IMG/VR virus record: IMGVR_UViG_3300042905_003268 | Coordinates: 1 to 64,000 of that record | Length of the DNA stretch: 64,000 bases | From: a virus | Direction: 5' to 3' (one strand) | Shown here: in pieces, positions 5,595 through 12,808 of the stretch | Numbering within the stretch: the stretch's first letter is position 1 | How the letters are laid out: every line of letters begins with the position of its first letter | The notes under the pieces: model-generated | Told to the model about the DNA's origin: nothing | The model's database searches: none | What the model saw: only the letters and a program-made list of their open reading frames with translations | Program-made: the position numbers and the translations under genes

Positions 5595-5829
5595 CTACCT
5601 TCTCCAATTTAAATGTCGATTCATCATATGCATAAATGAATGCCTGCTTATTCTCTATGGGGGAGGTAAGCCTTCTGATGTATCTTCTGGCCTTTCTCAT
5701 TGCCCCGCGCTTGCTAAGTGCATTAAATGATGTGTATGGCACATCGTCTGACTCATGCATTACATCAGCATACCAGACCCATGCCCATACGCCATGCCAT
5801 CTTCCAATTACTATACTAAAGTTTCTCAT
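5587..5829 (-). CDS. Small hypothetical protein (80 aa)
   Basis: The product begins MRNFSIVIGR and has a basic helical centre (KRGAMRKARRYIRRL) and Trp-rich N-terminus (WHGVWAWVWY). No family recognised. It is the first gene of the leftward unit, transcribed from the divergent region at 5852-5890. Confidence 0.7.
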   Translation of the reverse strand: MRNFSIVIGRWHGVWAWVWYADVMHESDDVPYTSFNALSKRGAMRKARRYIRRLTSPIENKQAFIYAYDESTFKLEKVDV

Positions 5830-5851
5830 GTGCGTCCTTTTCTCTCTTGTG

Positions 5852-5890
5852 TATAATATATATTATAGGAGGAATAAATGTCAAAGAATA
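5852..5890. promoter_or_regulatory. Divergent promoter region
   Basis: Rightward: TATAAT at 5852-5857 in the string GTGTATAAT, then AGGAGG and ATG 5878. Leftward: TTGACA (5885 to 5880) and TATTAT 17 bases further left, ahead of the gene ending at 5587. The leftward -35 lies inside the first codons of the rightward gene, so the two promoters probably interfere. Confidence 0.5.
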
Positions 5891-6597
5891 TATACGATAT
5901 CCCCATAAATTCATGGGACGGGCAAGAGAATATCTTAGAGAAATATAAAGGTAAGGTTACTCTCATAACTAATGTCATAACAGATTGTGGTAATGCTCCA
6001 GAGTATGGAATATTACAAGATATATATGAAAAGTACAGGGATCAGGGGTTTGAAATCTTAGCCGTCCCTACAAACGAATACTGCGGGGAGTTTATTGTTT
6101 ATGATGAATTTGTAGATGGAATCAACTGTGCATTAGACGCTAAGAAATTTGCAGAAGAAACATATAATGTTACATATAATTTTTCTGAGTTAGTTAAATC
6201 TAATCCTGGAGTAGTAGAAGATAGAGTATCAGAAATATTATATCCTAGTAGGCCAAACGAATTTCCCAGACAACTTCCTGAAGGAGAATCCCCTCACGAA
6301 CTATTTAAAACTTTATGTTGTGATACTTCTCCAGAAGATCCAAATAAAGGTAAGATGCTAGGGAACTTTGAAAAATTTTTAATTGACAGAGAGGGAAACT
6401 TCTTCTCCCGCCATCATAATGGTAGTTTAATGCCTCGTTATGATGAGAATGAATATGCTGATAAATACGGAATAGCACTAAATAATAGAAGAACTCATGA
6501 TCATGTGGAAAGAAGTGAAGTTTCCGATGACCACTTCTCTGGAGTAAAAAATTATGAAAAACTTTGTAGAGATATAGAACAATTATTAAATAATTAA
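5878..6597 (+). CDS. Glutathione-peroxidase-like thioredoxin-fold protein
   Basis: 239 residues. GKVTLITNVITDCGNAPEY (25-43) and FEILAVPTNEY (58-68) follow the glutathione peroxidase pattern, with Cys37 at the catalytic Cys/Sec position. NFEKFLIDREG (163-173) matches the C-terminal active-site block and keeps its Asn. The family's Gln is replaced around NEYCG (66-70) and its Trp is Gly162, so the tetrad is incomplete. About 90 extra residues lie between the blocks; normal members have about 160-180 aa. It stands alone on the + strand with its own promoter and an AGGAGG site. Peroxide defence or another thiol function is possible. Confidence 0.75.
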   Translation: MSKNIYDIPINSWDGQENILEKYKGKVTLITNVITDCGNAPEYGILQDIYEKYRDQGFEILAVPTNEYCGEFIVYDEFVDGINCALDAKKFAEETYNVTYNFSELVKSNPGVVEDRVSEILYPSRPNEFPRQLPEGESPHELFKTLCCDTSPEDPNKGKMLGNFEKFLIDREGNFFSRHHNGSLMPRYDENEYADKYGIALNNRRTHDHVERSEVSDDHFSGVKNYEKLCRDIEQLLNN

Positions 6598-6598
6598 A

Positions 6599-6760
6599 TT
6601 ACTCGTCTAAGTATTTTCTTACTACATTCGTATCTTTATATTTATTTACACATTCCTTGCACCATTTCTCTACCTTAAACTTCCTACTGCTCACCCCCCA
6701 TTTTGTTAGGCATGTGTATTCAGAATGTTTATTACTAGTGCAGGGGCTTTTCATAGACAT
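6599..6760 (-). CDS. Small Cys-containing protein (53 aa)
   Basis: The frame begins MSMKSPCTSN and is basic, with four Cys including WCKEC. Two pairs of Cys could bind a metal. It is convergent with the peroxidase-like gene, with only one base between the stops. No family recognised. Confidence 0.55.
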   Translation of the reverse strand: MSMKSPCTSNKHSEYTCLTKWGVSSRKFKVEKWCKECVNKYKDTNVVRKYLDE

Positions 6761-6790
6761 AACTTTCTTTTAAGTGTCGATGGAACAGAC

Positions 6791-7198
6791 CTAGATGGGC
6801 CGTCTTTCATCTTCTGGATGGAATAGAGGTTCCAGTAATGATCTGTAGTCCTTTATTAGTGATTCTAAAGTTGTGCAATCAGAGTGTTCCAGATTATCGC
6901 ACTTAAAGTTATTAACTTTTGCTTGTTGACACATCATGTCTTCCATCTTACGAATTATATTTCGATAGATGTATTTTTCTGATGAACTAGGATCTACTTC
7001 TTCTCCACATTTCCAACAGTTAACTCTAGCCCAGCAAGGCATACCCTCCTGAATTGCTTGAATTGCTATAATAGCCTCTTCATTAGCAGTATTTACAAAC
7101 TTAGTACCATCATCGGTAGCGAGCCATGATTCATCGTTGTGAGTTTCGGGAAATCGTAATTTAAGTAGTTCTAGCGCTACATGATTATGTAATGTCAT
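6791..7198 (-). CDS. Two-domain hypothetical protein (fusion of two local small-protein families)
   Basis: 135 residues from ATG 7198, which follows GAAGGG; a longer reading to TTG 7249 is unlikely. The N-terminal half (RFPETHNDESWLATDDG) resembles the separate 61-aa protein at 8438-8623 (WFPKRHSDKEWLNSDDG). The C-terminal half (NCWKCGEEVD, later QQAK and EHSDC) resembles the 65-aa protein at 7674-7871 (KCWQCSEQID, QAK, HEDC). Both halves keep the spacing of the key residues. Function unknown; the CxxC and later Cys suggest zinc binding. Confidence 0.7.
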   Translation of the reverse strand: MTLHNHVALELLKLRFPETHNDESWLATDDGTKFVNTANEEAIIAIQAIQEGMPCWARVNCWKCGEEVDPSSSEKYIYRNIIRKMEDMMCQQAKVNNFKCDNLEHSDCTTLESLIKDYRSLLEPLFHPEDERRPI

Positions 7199-7322
7199 AA
7201 TTATTTTACCCTTCTGATCTAATGCCCTGGTATAAGTTTTTATGGGCAATGGTCACTATTCTAGTATACCAAGGAAGCGATGTATCACTTGTAAAAAATT
7301 TTTATGACTTTATTTTCATCGG

Positions 7323-7496
7323 CTAGCGGTACTTACGCTTGAGTGCTGGCTTAATACCCGCCTTAACACAGGCTGCGTAAGCCTGACCATACTTCTTTTC
7401 CGCTCCCTCGCCAGACTTTCCTGCGATATTCTTCTTAACATCCTGACTTGCAATATTAAGATCTCTGAGCAGGGCATCCTTCTCATCGTTAGTCAT
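7323..7496 (-). CDS. Small basic hypothetical protein (57 aa)
   Basis: ATG 7496 (MTNDEKDALL) gives a compact helical basic protein ending KPALKRKYR; the longer reading overlaps the upstream gene. The GKSGEGAEKKYGQAYA segment is glycine- and lysine-rich. No family recognised with confidence. Confidence 0.65.
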   Translation of the reverse strand: MTNDEKDALLRDLNIASQDVKKNIAGKSGEGAEKKYGQAYAACVKAGIKPALKRKYR

Positions 7497-7677
7497 CTGA
7501 TTGCTCCTCTGCCAACTCGTTGAAATATTTAATAAATCTATTAATAATAAATGCTGTATCATCAATGCAAGTGTGTACGGTATTAGGGTTCTCTGCAGCA
7601 GAGAATCCTGGATTCTTATACTGGAAATACTCTAAAGATACTCTACTTACAATATCTTCTAGGTCATTTACGCTCAT
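7489..7677 (-). CDS. Small hypothetical protein (62 aa)
   Basis: The product begins MSVNDLEDIV and ends FNELAEEQSDD; two helices flank a loop (NPGFSAAENPN). It overlaps both neighbours by 4-8 nt. No family recognised. Confidence 0.6.
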   Translation of the reverse strand: MSVNDLEDIVSRVSLEYFQYKNPGFSAAENPNTVHTCIDDTAFIINRFIKYFNELAEEQSDD

Positions 7678-7871
7678 AATTTTTCCTTATAGTGTTTTAT
7701 TAACTCTGATATAACTCTACAATCTTCATGCCGCCAATCAAGGAAGCATGAGTCGTCTTTTGCCTGACTGCATAGCATTCCGCGTAACTCGCTGATAACA
7801 TTCTTGTAGATTTGATTCTCTACTGAAAGTGTATCAATTTGCTCTGAGCATTGCCAGCATTTAACGTACAT
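7674..7871 (-). CDS. Small CxxC protein, paralog of the 6791 gene C-terminal half
   Basis: The product begins MYVKCWQCSEQ and is 65 residues. Cys5/Cys8 and further Cys around CSQAK and HEDC match the C-terminal half of the 6791-7198 product in order and spacing. A zinc-bound fold is plausible. The role is unknown. Confidence 0.65.
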   Translation of the reverse strand: MYVKCWQCSEQIDTLSVENQIYKNVISELRGMLCSQAKDDSCFLDWRHEDCRVISELIKHYKEKL

Positions 7872-7872
7872 C

Positions 7873-8451
7873 TTAATTCTTTTCTAAATTCAATATAGCA
7901 GGATTTTTTTCATCACCTTCAATAAATGAAGTTATCATGTATCTTGTGCCACTTGTTACTTCTTTTATTCCATGTCTTAGTCCACCTAGATGTATTACTA
8001 ATGAACCTGGGCGTGGAGCATAAGAAATTCCAAGACCCCAATAGTCTAACTCACCACCAGAAAAATCATTATTTAAATATAAAACTATTCCATAAACTAT
8101 ATTTTCTGTTCTTTCATTAGATGAACCATTGTCACTATGATACGGAAGATCCTGTCCTTCACGAACACGATGTATGCTGTGAAGAGGGTGGATCTTTGAA
8201 TAAGAACAAAATAGTCCCGAAACTCTTTCATCTACTTCTTTAAAGATATCCATTATTGGCGTTGGCATAAGAATATTTCCATACCAAGTGCTTCCCTCGC
8301 CCCAAACAGACCAATCTTCTTCATTACTAGTCTTACATATAGAAATAAATTCATTTACCTCATCCTGAGAGATAAAATTCTTTATTTCAAATATTCCTGG
8401 ACTAAGTACTCTTGTTTCCATATTATTTATTTTCATGTTATTTAAGATCAT
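7873..8451 (-). CDS. 2-oxoglutarate/Fe(II) oxygenase, prolyl 4-hydroxylase-like
   Basis: 192 residues from ATG 8451, which lies 7 nt after AGGA; ATG 8457 and 8436 are alternatives. YHSDNG supplies the HxD iron ligands, RHGIKEVTSGTRY the distal His and the Arg that binds 2-oxoglutarate, and YLNNDFSGGEL the conserved strand. These are the marks of the double-stranded beta-helix oxygenases of the prolyl hydroxylase type. The substrate is not known. One of five such genes in the window. Confidence 0.8.
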   Translation of the reverse strand: MILNNMKINNMETRVLSPGIFEIKNFISQDEVNEFISICKTSNEEDWSVWGEGSTWYGNILMPTPIMDIFKEVDERVSGLFCSYSKIHPLHSIHRVREGQDLPYHSDNGSSNERTENIVYGIVLYLNNDFSGGELDYWGLGISYAPRPGSLVIHLGGLRHGIKEVTSGTRYMITSFIEGDEKNPAILNLEKN

Positions 8452-8623
8452 CTCCATTCATTTCCTGCCATTTTAAATGGGCTTCTATGGCTATTGTAGC
8501 ATCTAGGATGGCTATCTCCTGCCAGTTTTGACCATCATCACTATTAAGCCATTCTTTATCTGAGTGACGCTTGGGGAACCATGACTCTAAAAGAGCATTT
8601 GCTACATACTGCACTTCTGTCAT
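8438..8623 (-). CDS. Small hypothetical protein, paralog of the 6791 gene N-terminal half
   Basis: 61 residues beginning MTEVQYVANA. WFPKRHSDKEWLNSDDG followed by an Ala/Ile-rich helix (ATIAIEAHL) matches the first half of the 6791-7198 product. It overlaps its neighbours at both ends. Function unknown. Confidence 0.65.
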   Translation of the reverse strand: MTEVQYVANALLESWFPKRHSDKEWLNSDDGQNWQEIAILDATIAIEAHLKWQEMNGDDLK

Positions 8624-8880
8624 GACTCTTTAATTCCCCTCAACGGCTTTCCGCTGCGAATTCGCGACATGTTAGACAGGGTATTTGTTAATGTCTCAAG
8701 AACTGTTGAAACATTGACGTACATATCCTCTGGATGCCATACACCAGTATCTTTGCCATAAGAATCTTCATACGCCACTCGCAAAATTTCAAAGAACTCA
8801 TCTGATGTGACGTAAAAAGGTAGCCATGGTTTATCTACTGGCTCTGTAAACTTTGTGAAATTAAGATTATTGGTGTTCAC
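8620..8880 (-). CDS. Hypothetical protein (86 aa)
   Basis: GTG 8880 overlaps the upstream stop as GTGA; a longer frame to 8961 would overlap the upstream gene by 85 nt and is unlikely. The product begins MNTNNLNFTK and has a basic C-terminus (RIRSGKPLRGIKES). No family recognised. Confidence 0.65.
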   Translation of the reverse strand: MNTNNLNFTKFTEPVDKPWLPFYVTSDEFFEILRVAYEDSYGKDTGVWHPEDMYVNVSTVLETLTNTLSNMSRIRSGKPLRGIKES

Positions 8881-9410
8881 GCGCTCTGAGCCTTCAACGA
8901 CTCTGACGTTATTAAACAATTCCGATCCTCCTTGGGGTGGGTAGGCCAGTAGTAATTGCACCTATCACAGCAAACATACTGGCGGTAAATAGTAGACTCA
9001 TATTGATACTGTGGATACAGTTCTGGCGCTTTCTCATATAGTCTACCACGATGTGTAATAATAAGTCTAAGGTTATCTGGATGCCCTGGCTTCAAATAGT
9101 CCGGCAGTTCGATGGCTGCCCCATGCTTGGGCTTAAAGTATTTGGTCCATGTATCAGTAATGGTGTCCCAGTTATTTTCCCACTTATACCCACGCTGCTC
9201 CATTTCGATCTTGATTTGCAATAGGTAGGATACAAGTTCCCCCTCGTATCCATTAAACATACGAGTGGCGGGGTGGTTTACCCAACCCCTAGTTTGACCA
9301 GCAAGGGCTGCAAGAATCTGCCTGCCCTCAAGCAATTGCTTGACCAGACGCTTTTGGTCTAATGCCTGGGCACAATCTCGATAGGTATGTTCTGGTAGAA
9401 AAACTTGCAT
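8877..9410 (-). CDS. Pyrimidine-dimer DNA glycosylase-like protein (MSMEG_6728 type)
   Basis: 177 residues. MQVFLPEHTY, then ALDQKRLVKQLLEGRQIL, TRGWVNHPATRMFNGYE and LVSYLLQI follow the MSMEG_6728/pyrimidine-dimer glycosylase family, which is distantly related to T4 DenV. Such enzymes cut DNA at UV dimers. The C-terminal third carries a Cys pair (CCDRC) and is less conserved. The role in repair of phage DNA is inferred from family. Confidence 0.75.
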   Translation of the reverse strand: MQVFLPEHTYRDCAQALDQKRLVKQLLEGRQILAALAGQTRGWVNHPATRMFNGYEGELVSYLLQIKIEMEQRGYKWENNWDTITDTWTKYFKPKHGAAIELPDYLKPGHPDNLRLIITHRGRLYEKAPELYPQYQYESTIYRQYVCCDRCNYYWPTHPKEDRNCLITSESLKAQSA

Positions 9411-9411
9411 G

Positions 9412-9543
9412 TTATGAATTACTTTCTCTAGTTGCGGCTGCGAGGGCTAGTGTAGCAAACACCTGGGCGGCTGTATACATGCCAATGTCGGCAAAATGCA
9501 GAGCCTTTCTTTCATATTCAGTACTGAGAATCATTACACTCAT
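9412..9543 (-). CDS. Small Ala-rich hypothetical protein (43 aa)
   Basis: The frame begins MSVMILSTEY and has an amphipathic, Ala-rich end (AAQVFATLALAAATRE). ATG 9543 follows GTAAGG. Its TAA is one base before the next gene's ATG. No family recognised. Confidence 0.6.
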   Translation of the reverse strand: MSVMILSTEYERKALHFADIGMYTAAQVFATLALAAATRESNS

Positions 9544-9545
9544 CC

Positions 9546-10139
9546 TTACTTATAAGATATGTTTATTACTATTCTATCGTCACTTTGTTTAGGAACTCCA
9601 GCAGAATGATAAGTATCTCCATTAAAAGATATTGCTCTTCCCATTTTAGGAGATACTCTTTTAGAAATTTTAAGTTCTAAGTTTGTAGCCGTACCTTGAT
9701 TATCAAACAACAGGGTGTCTCCATCTGAATCATTTATATAATATAAAAATATTTTATGATCAGATCCGTAAAAGTCTTTGTGAGGCGGGGAGATAGTTTG
9801 ATTTACATTTTGAAAAAATATATTAGATCTTACTATCAGAGTGTCTTCATAATCTAAGTTATTTGTATGCAAAAATTTTTCTAATAGATTTTTACAAACT
9901 TCGTAGTACTCTTCATGATCAACCTCATGAAACCTTTTGATGAAAGTTGTCATGTAGGGCGCAGTCTGCACCTTTTCTAAATCAGGTACATTATCAATGT
10001 AGTTAAATTTCAAATATTTAATTTCATCTATCTGGGATCTACTATATGTCCACGGAAAGTCTGAAGAAGTGAAAGTATCTTTTATCTTCTTCATTTCGCT
10101 TTCTGATATAAAATCATCAGAGATATAAAAATCTTTCAT
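9546..10139 (-). CDS. 2-oxoglutarate/Fe(II) oxygenase
   Basis: 197 residues. PPHKDFYG gives HxD, and DTYHSAGVPKQSDDRIVIN gives the distal His and the Arg; LFDNQGT sits in between as a strand. This is the pattern of small phage-type oxygenases related to prolyl hydroxylases. It lacks a recognisable substrate domain. The TGATG overlap with the upstream 15-codon frame suggests coupling. Confidence 0.75.
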   Translation of the reverse strand: MKDFYISDDFISESEMKKIKDTFTSSDFPWTYSRSQIDEIKYLKFNYIDNVPDLEKVQTAPYMTTFIKRFHEVDHEEYYEVCKNLLEKFLHTNNLDYEDTLIVRSNIFFQNVNQTISPPHKDFYGSDHKIFLYYINDSDGDTLLFDNQGTATNLELKISKRVSPKMGRAISFNGDTYHSAGVPKQSDDRIVINISYK

Positions 10140-10186
10140 CAGATATCTTTAAATCTCATCTCAAAGTAGTCATCAATACCGTCCAT
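10139..10186 (-). CDS. 15-codon micro-ORF
   Basis: ATG 10186 follows GGGAG at a good distance, encodes MDGIDDYFEMRFKDI, and ends with TGA overlapping the start of the oxygenase gene (TGATG). It may be a real peptide or only a coupling device that carries ribosomes from the upstream gene. Confidence 0.4.
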   Translation of the reverse strand: MDGIDDYFEMRFKDI

Positions 10187-10188
10187 AA

Positions 10189-10644
10189 TCACTCCCATCC
10201 TGGAACTTCTGTAGTTGGTATATTATTTTCTTTCCATAGTTTGATAATACTTGGATTATCGTCCCATGCATGAATTATATCGTATGCCTTACGGAGCGTG
10301 TCAAGCATATCTTTCTTGACTTCATAGTCTTTACGATTGTCTTCATCCCCGCGCATCATTAGCATATCGCTAGGAACATCATGCATGGCTAGCCACCATG
10401 CCGTATGGTTTCTCCACATATGCTTTCTTGCAGTAACAACTAGCACCGCATGTCCTAGCATGTGTCCAATCTGAGCAGCATTTACTACATGACTATGCGG
10501 AGGAACATTAACTGATTCAGCATGGAAATTATCAAAATGTTTTATGACTCTACGTTTACCCTCATCATATTTAGTCAGATGATGACGAATAGACGACACA
10601 TCTGCAAGTGTGCCGTCCATGTCGAATATGACTGCTGTTTTCAC
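10189..10644 (-). CDS. HAD-type polynucleotide 3'-phosphatase (PNK phosphatase-like)
   Basis: 151 residues. DMDGT (8-12) is the HAD nucleophile motif; VVTAR, a conserved Lys in the NRKDYEVKKDM stretch, and WDDN complete the HAD set. The layout is that of the phosphatase domain of T4-type polynucleotide kinase, which removes 3' phosphates from DNA or RNA ends. The kinase domain is absent. With nine tRNAs nearby, repair of cleaved tRNAs is a fair but unproven role. Confidence 0.75.
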   Translation of the reverse strand: MKTAVIFDMDGTLADVSSIRHHLTKYDEGKRRVIKHFDNFHAESVNVPPHSHVVNAAQIGHMLGHAVLVVTARKHMWRNHTAWWLAMHDVPSDMLMMRGDEDNRKDYEVKKDMLDTLRKAYDIIHAWDDNPSIIKLWKENNIPTTEVPGWE

Positions 10645-10832
10645 AACATCTCCTCATAGTCTGGATGATCTAGTGGGGTGGGTACAGTAAGAAGTGTACC
10701 ACACATGGCACACTCTCCTTCAAGCAAATACGAGCATATGTTATATTCTTCATCAAAATTAAGGGTTACTTTAAGCAACCAACTACCACAACTAGGACAC
10801 TCTGGGGTCGGAAGACCTCTGGCATCTAGCAT
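10641..10832 (-). CDS. Zinc-ribbon protein (63 aa)
   Basis: CPSC near the N-terminus and CAMC about 28 residues later form a zinc-ribbon pattern. ATG 10832 overlaps the stop of the upstream gene. Binding partner unknown. Confidence 0.65.
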   Translation of the reverse strand: MLDARGLPTPECPSCGSWLLKVTLNFDEEYNICSYLLEGECAMCGTLLTVPTPLDHPDYEEML

Positions 10833-11365
10833 TACAACTCCAATATAGTGAATGGACCTCTTACAGATGGAGAAAATCTCTCCGCAGATTCAAGCGCCAT
10901 TTGTATTCTAGCAGTCGGAGACTTGATTCGTCTAGTAGAATATAAAGATCCTAATGCAAACTTTGTTCCTGATCCAATAGCATTAAAATTATTAGTATCC
11001 TCGCCAAAGTGCCAGTCATTGCAAAATTCAAACACCCTGCCTGCCACTCCTACAAGCATTTCTGATGAGTCTTCTTCTGATCCAGGGTCTACTTTATTTA
11101 ACTCACAGCACTCTCTTAGAGCGTTTACAAATGTAGTATTTAAGAACTTATCTATATCATCATCAGAAAGTTTTGGAGGACTAAATATGTGCTGAAGAAC
11201 TTTTCCAAATCTGAAACTTCCAGCGTATCCTAGCAAATATCCATTCTTTATGAATACTTTTGGTTCTTTTCTAGAAGATACTAAAGAAGAATCTTCATCT
11301 ACTGAAGCAGAATCTCCACCCATACAAACTTTACCGTTGTATGATAGTGCAGAAATACATGTCAT
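10832..11365 (-). CDS. Proteasome/HslV-like Ntn hydrolase
   Basis: 177 residues. Thr2 directly follows Met1, as needed for an N-terminal nucleophile after Met removal. ALSYNGKVCMGGDSAS matches the family's N-terminal strands with the conserved Asp (GGDS). A Lys follows in KEPKVF before GYLLGYAGS, and AIGSG is the later glycine motif. HslV and proteasome beta subunits share this order. The protein is about HslV-sized. No ATPase partner gene is seen nearby. Self-assembly and proteolysis are inferred. Confidence 0.7.
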   Translation of the reverse strand: MTCISALSYNGKVCMGGDSASVDEDSSLVSSRKEPKVFIKNGYLLGYAGSFRFGKVLQHIFSPPKLSDDDIDKFLNTTFVNALRECCELNKVDPGSEEDSSEMLVGVAGRVFEFCNDWHFGEDTNNFNAIGSGTKFALGSLYSTRRIKSPTARIQMALESAERFSPSVRGPFTILEL

Positions 11366-11366
11366 A

Positions 11367-11600
11367 TTAGTTCCAGGTATGTAGATTAGTCGTTGTTGTT
11401 TTTGTGCTATTACTAGTATATCTTATCAAAATGTCCTTGGCAAACATTTGTACTAGTTGTACTAGGTATCCTAAAATAACTAATTGGCTAAGGAGTAGTA
11501 ATGGAATAATAAAATCCCCCTCCATCACACCTAGACCTCTTAACAAAGAAACTGTTAGACATGCTAGTAATACTAATAAACCAACAATTCTAGTTACCAT
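11367..11600 (-). CDS. Small membrane protein, two predicted membrane segments
   Basis: 77 residues. Two hydrophobic segments (IVGLLVLLACLTVSLL and FIIPLLLLSQLVILGYL) with a short basic tail. ATG 11600 follows AGGGG. It lies next to another membrane/coiled-coil gene. Size and layout are compatible with a holin, but no lysin is adjacent. Confidence 0.6.
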   Translation of the reverse strand: MVTRIVGLLVLLACLTVSLLRGLGVMEGDFIIPLLLLSQLVILGYLVQLVQMFAKDILIRYTSNSTKTTTTNLHTWN

Positions 11601-11895
11601 TTAATTTTCCCCTAAGTTCAATAAGGTGTTCAAGTATCTCATAATATCTACCCTTCCACTCATCTAATTCATTCTCAAGTATTCTAATTTCTTCTTTTCT
11701 TTTCTCTAACTCATGTTTTAGAATATTTAAATCTTCTACATTCTCAGACCGTATTTGGACACGTTCATCAAAATCGTGTCTTATTCTATTTAATCTGTAG
11801 TCAAAGTATTTTACTATAGCCCCAGTAAATATAGTTCCTACAAGACCTATGACGGCTATTATCACAGCATCAGATAAAATGAGTACCCACCCCAA
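11590..11895 (-). CDS. Membrane-anchored coiled-coil protein
   Basis: 101 residues: an N-terminal membrane segment (AVIIAVIGLVGTIFTGAIV) then a charged coiled coil (LNILKHELEKRKEEIRILE). The start is TTG 11895 or a nearby alternative. Its 3' end overlaps the next gene. Function unknown. Confidence 0.6.
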   Translation of the reverse strand: MGWVLILSDAVIIAVIGLVGTIFTGAIVKYFDYRLNRIRHDFDERVQIRSENVEDLNILKHELEKRKEEIRILENELDEWKGRYYEILEHLIELRGKLNGN

Positions 11896-11907
11896 TAAAT
11901 GTTATAT

Positions 11908-12186
11908 CTATATTTTATCATTCATAGAGAGATGGCCATATTTTTTACATGTATAACGAGACATTTCTATTGTTTCTTTAGCAACCCATGCATCAAAGGA
12001 GTCTATGTCTGTAAAAGTTTTTAGTACATTCTGCAATACATCTGTAAGTTTTTCACAAATTTGTAAATCTTTTACACTAGCAGTACCGGATTTTATTTTT
12101 TTTACTAAATTATTTATCTCAGATACTATATCTTCGCATTTTATGCTAGGAGATGAGTTCACTCGCTGATATTTCTTTTCCGACAT
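11908..12186 (-). CDS. Hypothetical helical protein (92 aa)
   Basis: The product begins MSEKKYQRVN and is helical with a Lys-rich segment (INNLVKKIKSG). No family recognised. It overlaps the upstream Cys-rich gene by 41 nt, longer than usual here. Confidence 0.6.
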   Translation of the reverse strand: MSEKKYQRVNSSPSIKCEDIVSEINNLVKKIKSGTASVKDLQICEKLTDVLQNVLKTFTDIDSFDAWVAKETIEMSRYTCKKYGHLSMNDKI

Positions 12187-12373
12187 ATCTATGTTTAACT
12201 ACATAATCCCTTACTGAATCTGAACCAAACTTTCTGCCAGCCAAAATTATGATCCAGCGAGGCTCGTATTTCAATTCTATACATTTTTTACAAAGAAGCA
12301 AATTAAGTCCAAGTAGCGCTGACTTCTTAGGATTTAATTCATTTTTCGGCTGATCGCACGAATAACATCTCAT
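12146..12373 (-). CDS. Small CxxC zinc-finger-type protein (75 aa)
   Basis: CYSC (3-6) and CKKC about 24 residues later form a four-Cys zinc site. The basic body (GRKFGSDSVRDYVVKHRY) follows. TAATGA overlap with the upstream gene supports ATG 12373. Confidence 0.65.
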   Translation of the reverse strand: MRCYSCDQPKNELNPKKSALLGLNLLLCKKCIELKYEPRWIIILAGRKFGSDSVRDYVVKHRYVGKEISASELIS

Positions 12374-12570
12374 TAAATATCTTCTTCCTCTATACCAATA
12401 GAAAATTCATCTACAAATAACAGGTCTTCATTTAACATTAAAACGTCATAATGTATTCCATCTTTTTCATATTTTACACGGCTAGCATGTGCCCCAAGGC
12501 TGGACACAGTACCGTGGACCCGCTCATCTATAACATAAACATAAAAATGTTTTATAGATTTATTTGTCAT
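12373..12570 (-). CDS. Small hypothetical protein (65 aa)
   Basis: The product begins MTNKSIKHFY and has a strand-rich, SH3-like appearance (HVHGTVSS region, then DVLMLNEDLL) with an acidic tail. No secure family. It overlaps both neighbours. Confidence 0.6.
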   Translation of the reverse strand: MTNKSIKHFYVYVIDERVHGTVSSLGAHASRVKYEKDGIHYDVLMLNEDLLFVDEFSIGIEEEDI

Positions 12571-12808
12571 ACTTTATGCCTTCTATTTCACATCTGACCC
12601 CGAATGATTGAATCATGGATCTTACTTTCAATAAATATTCCATGATATTCATCCTTTGCTCCTGACCAAACTCCATGATGTTGTTCTCATGAATGACAAG
12701 CGCTATATAGTTGGGCCTTTTCATAATGTCTAGCCTAACATTTTTATAGGGAGCCTTGATTTCTCTGACAGCCTTAGCCATCTCTTTTGTGTAGAATACC
12801 TGACCCAT
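12560..12808 (-). CDS. Small hypothetical protein (82 aa)
   Basis: The product begins MGQVFYTKEM, a mixed alpha/beta protein (VRLDIMKRPNYIALVIHE). ATG 12781 is an alternative start that would reduce the 35-nt overlap with the WhiB gene. No family recognised. Confidence 0.6.
   Translation of the reverse strand: MGQVFYTKEMAKAVREIKAPYKNVRLDIMKRPNYIALVIHENNIMEFGQEQRMNIMEYLLKVRSMIQSFGVRCEIEGIKYDK

Noticed and set aside
6791-7249. Longer form of the two-domain gene from TTG 7249
   Set aside because: The ATG at 7198 has a ribosome site and starts the region that matches its paralog; the extra part is better explained as a decayed glycosylase fragment.
8620-8961. Longer form of the 86-aa gene
   Set aside because: It would overlap the glycosylase gene by 85 nt, while GTG 8880 gives the usual 4-nt overlap.
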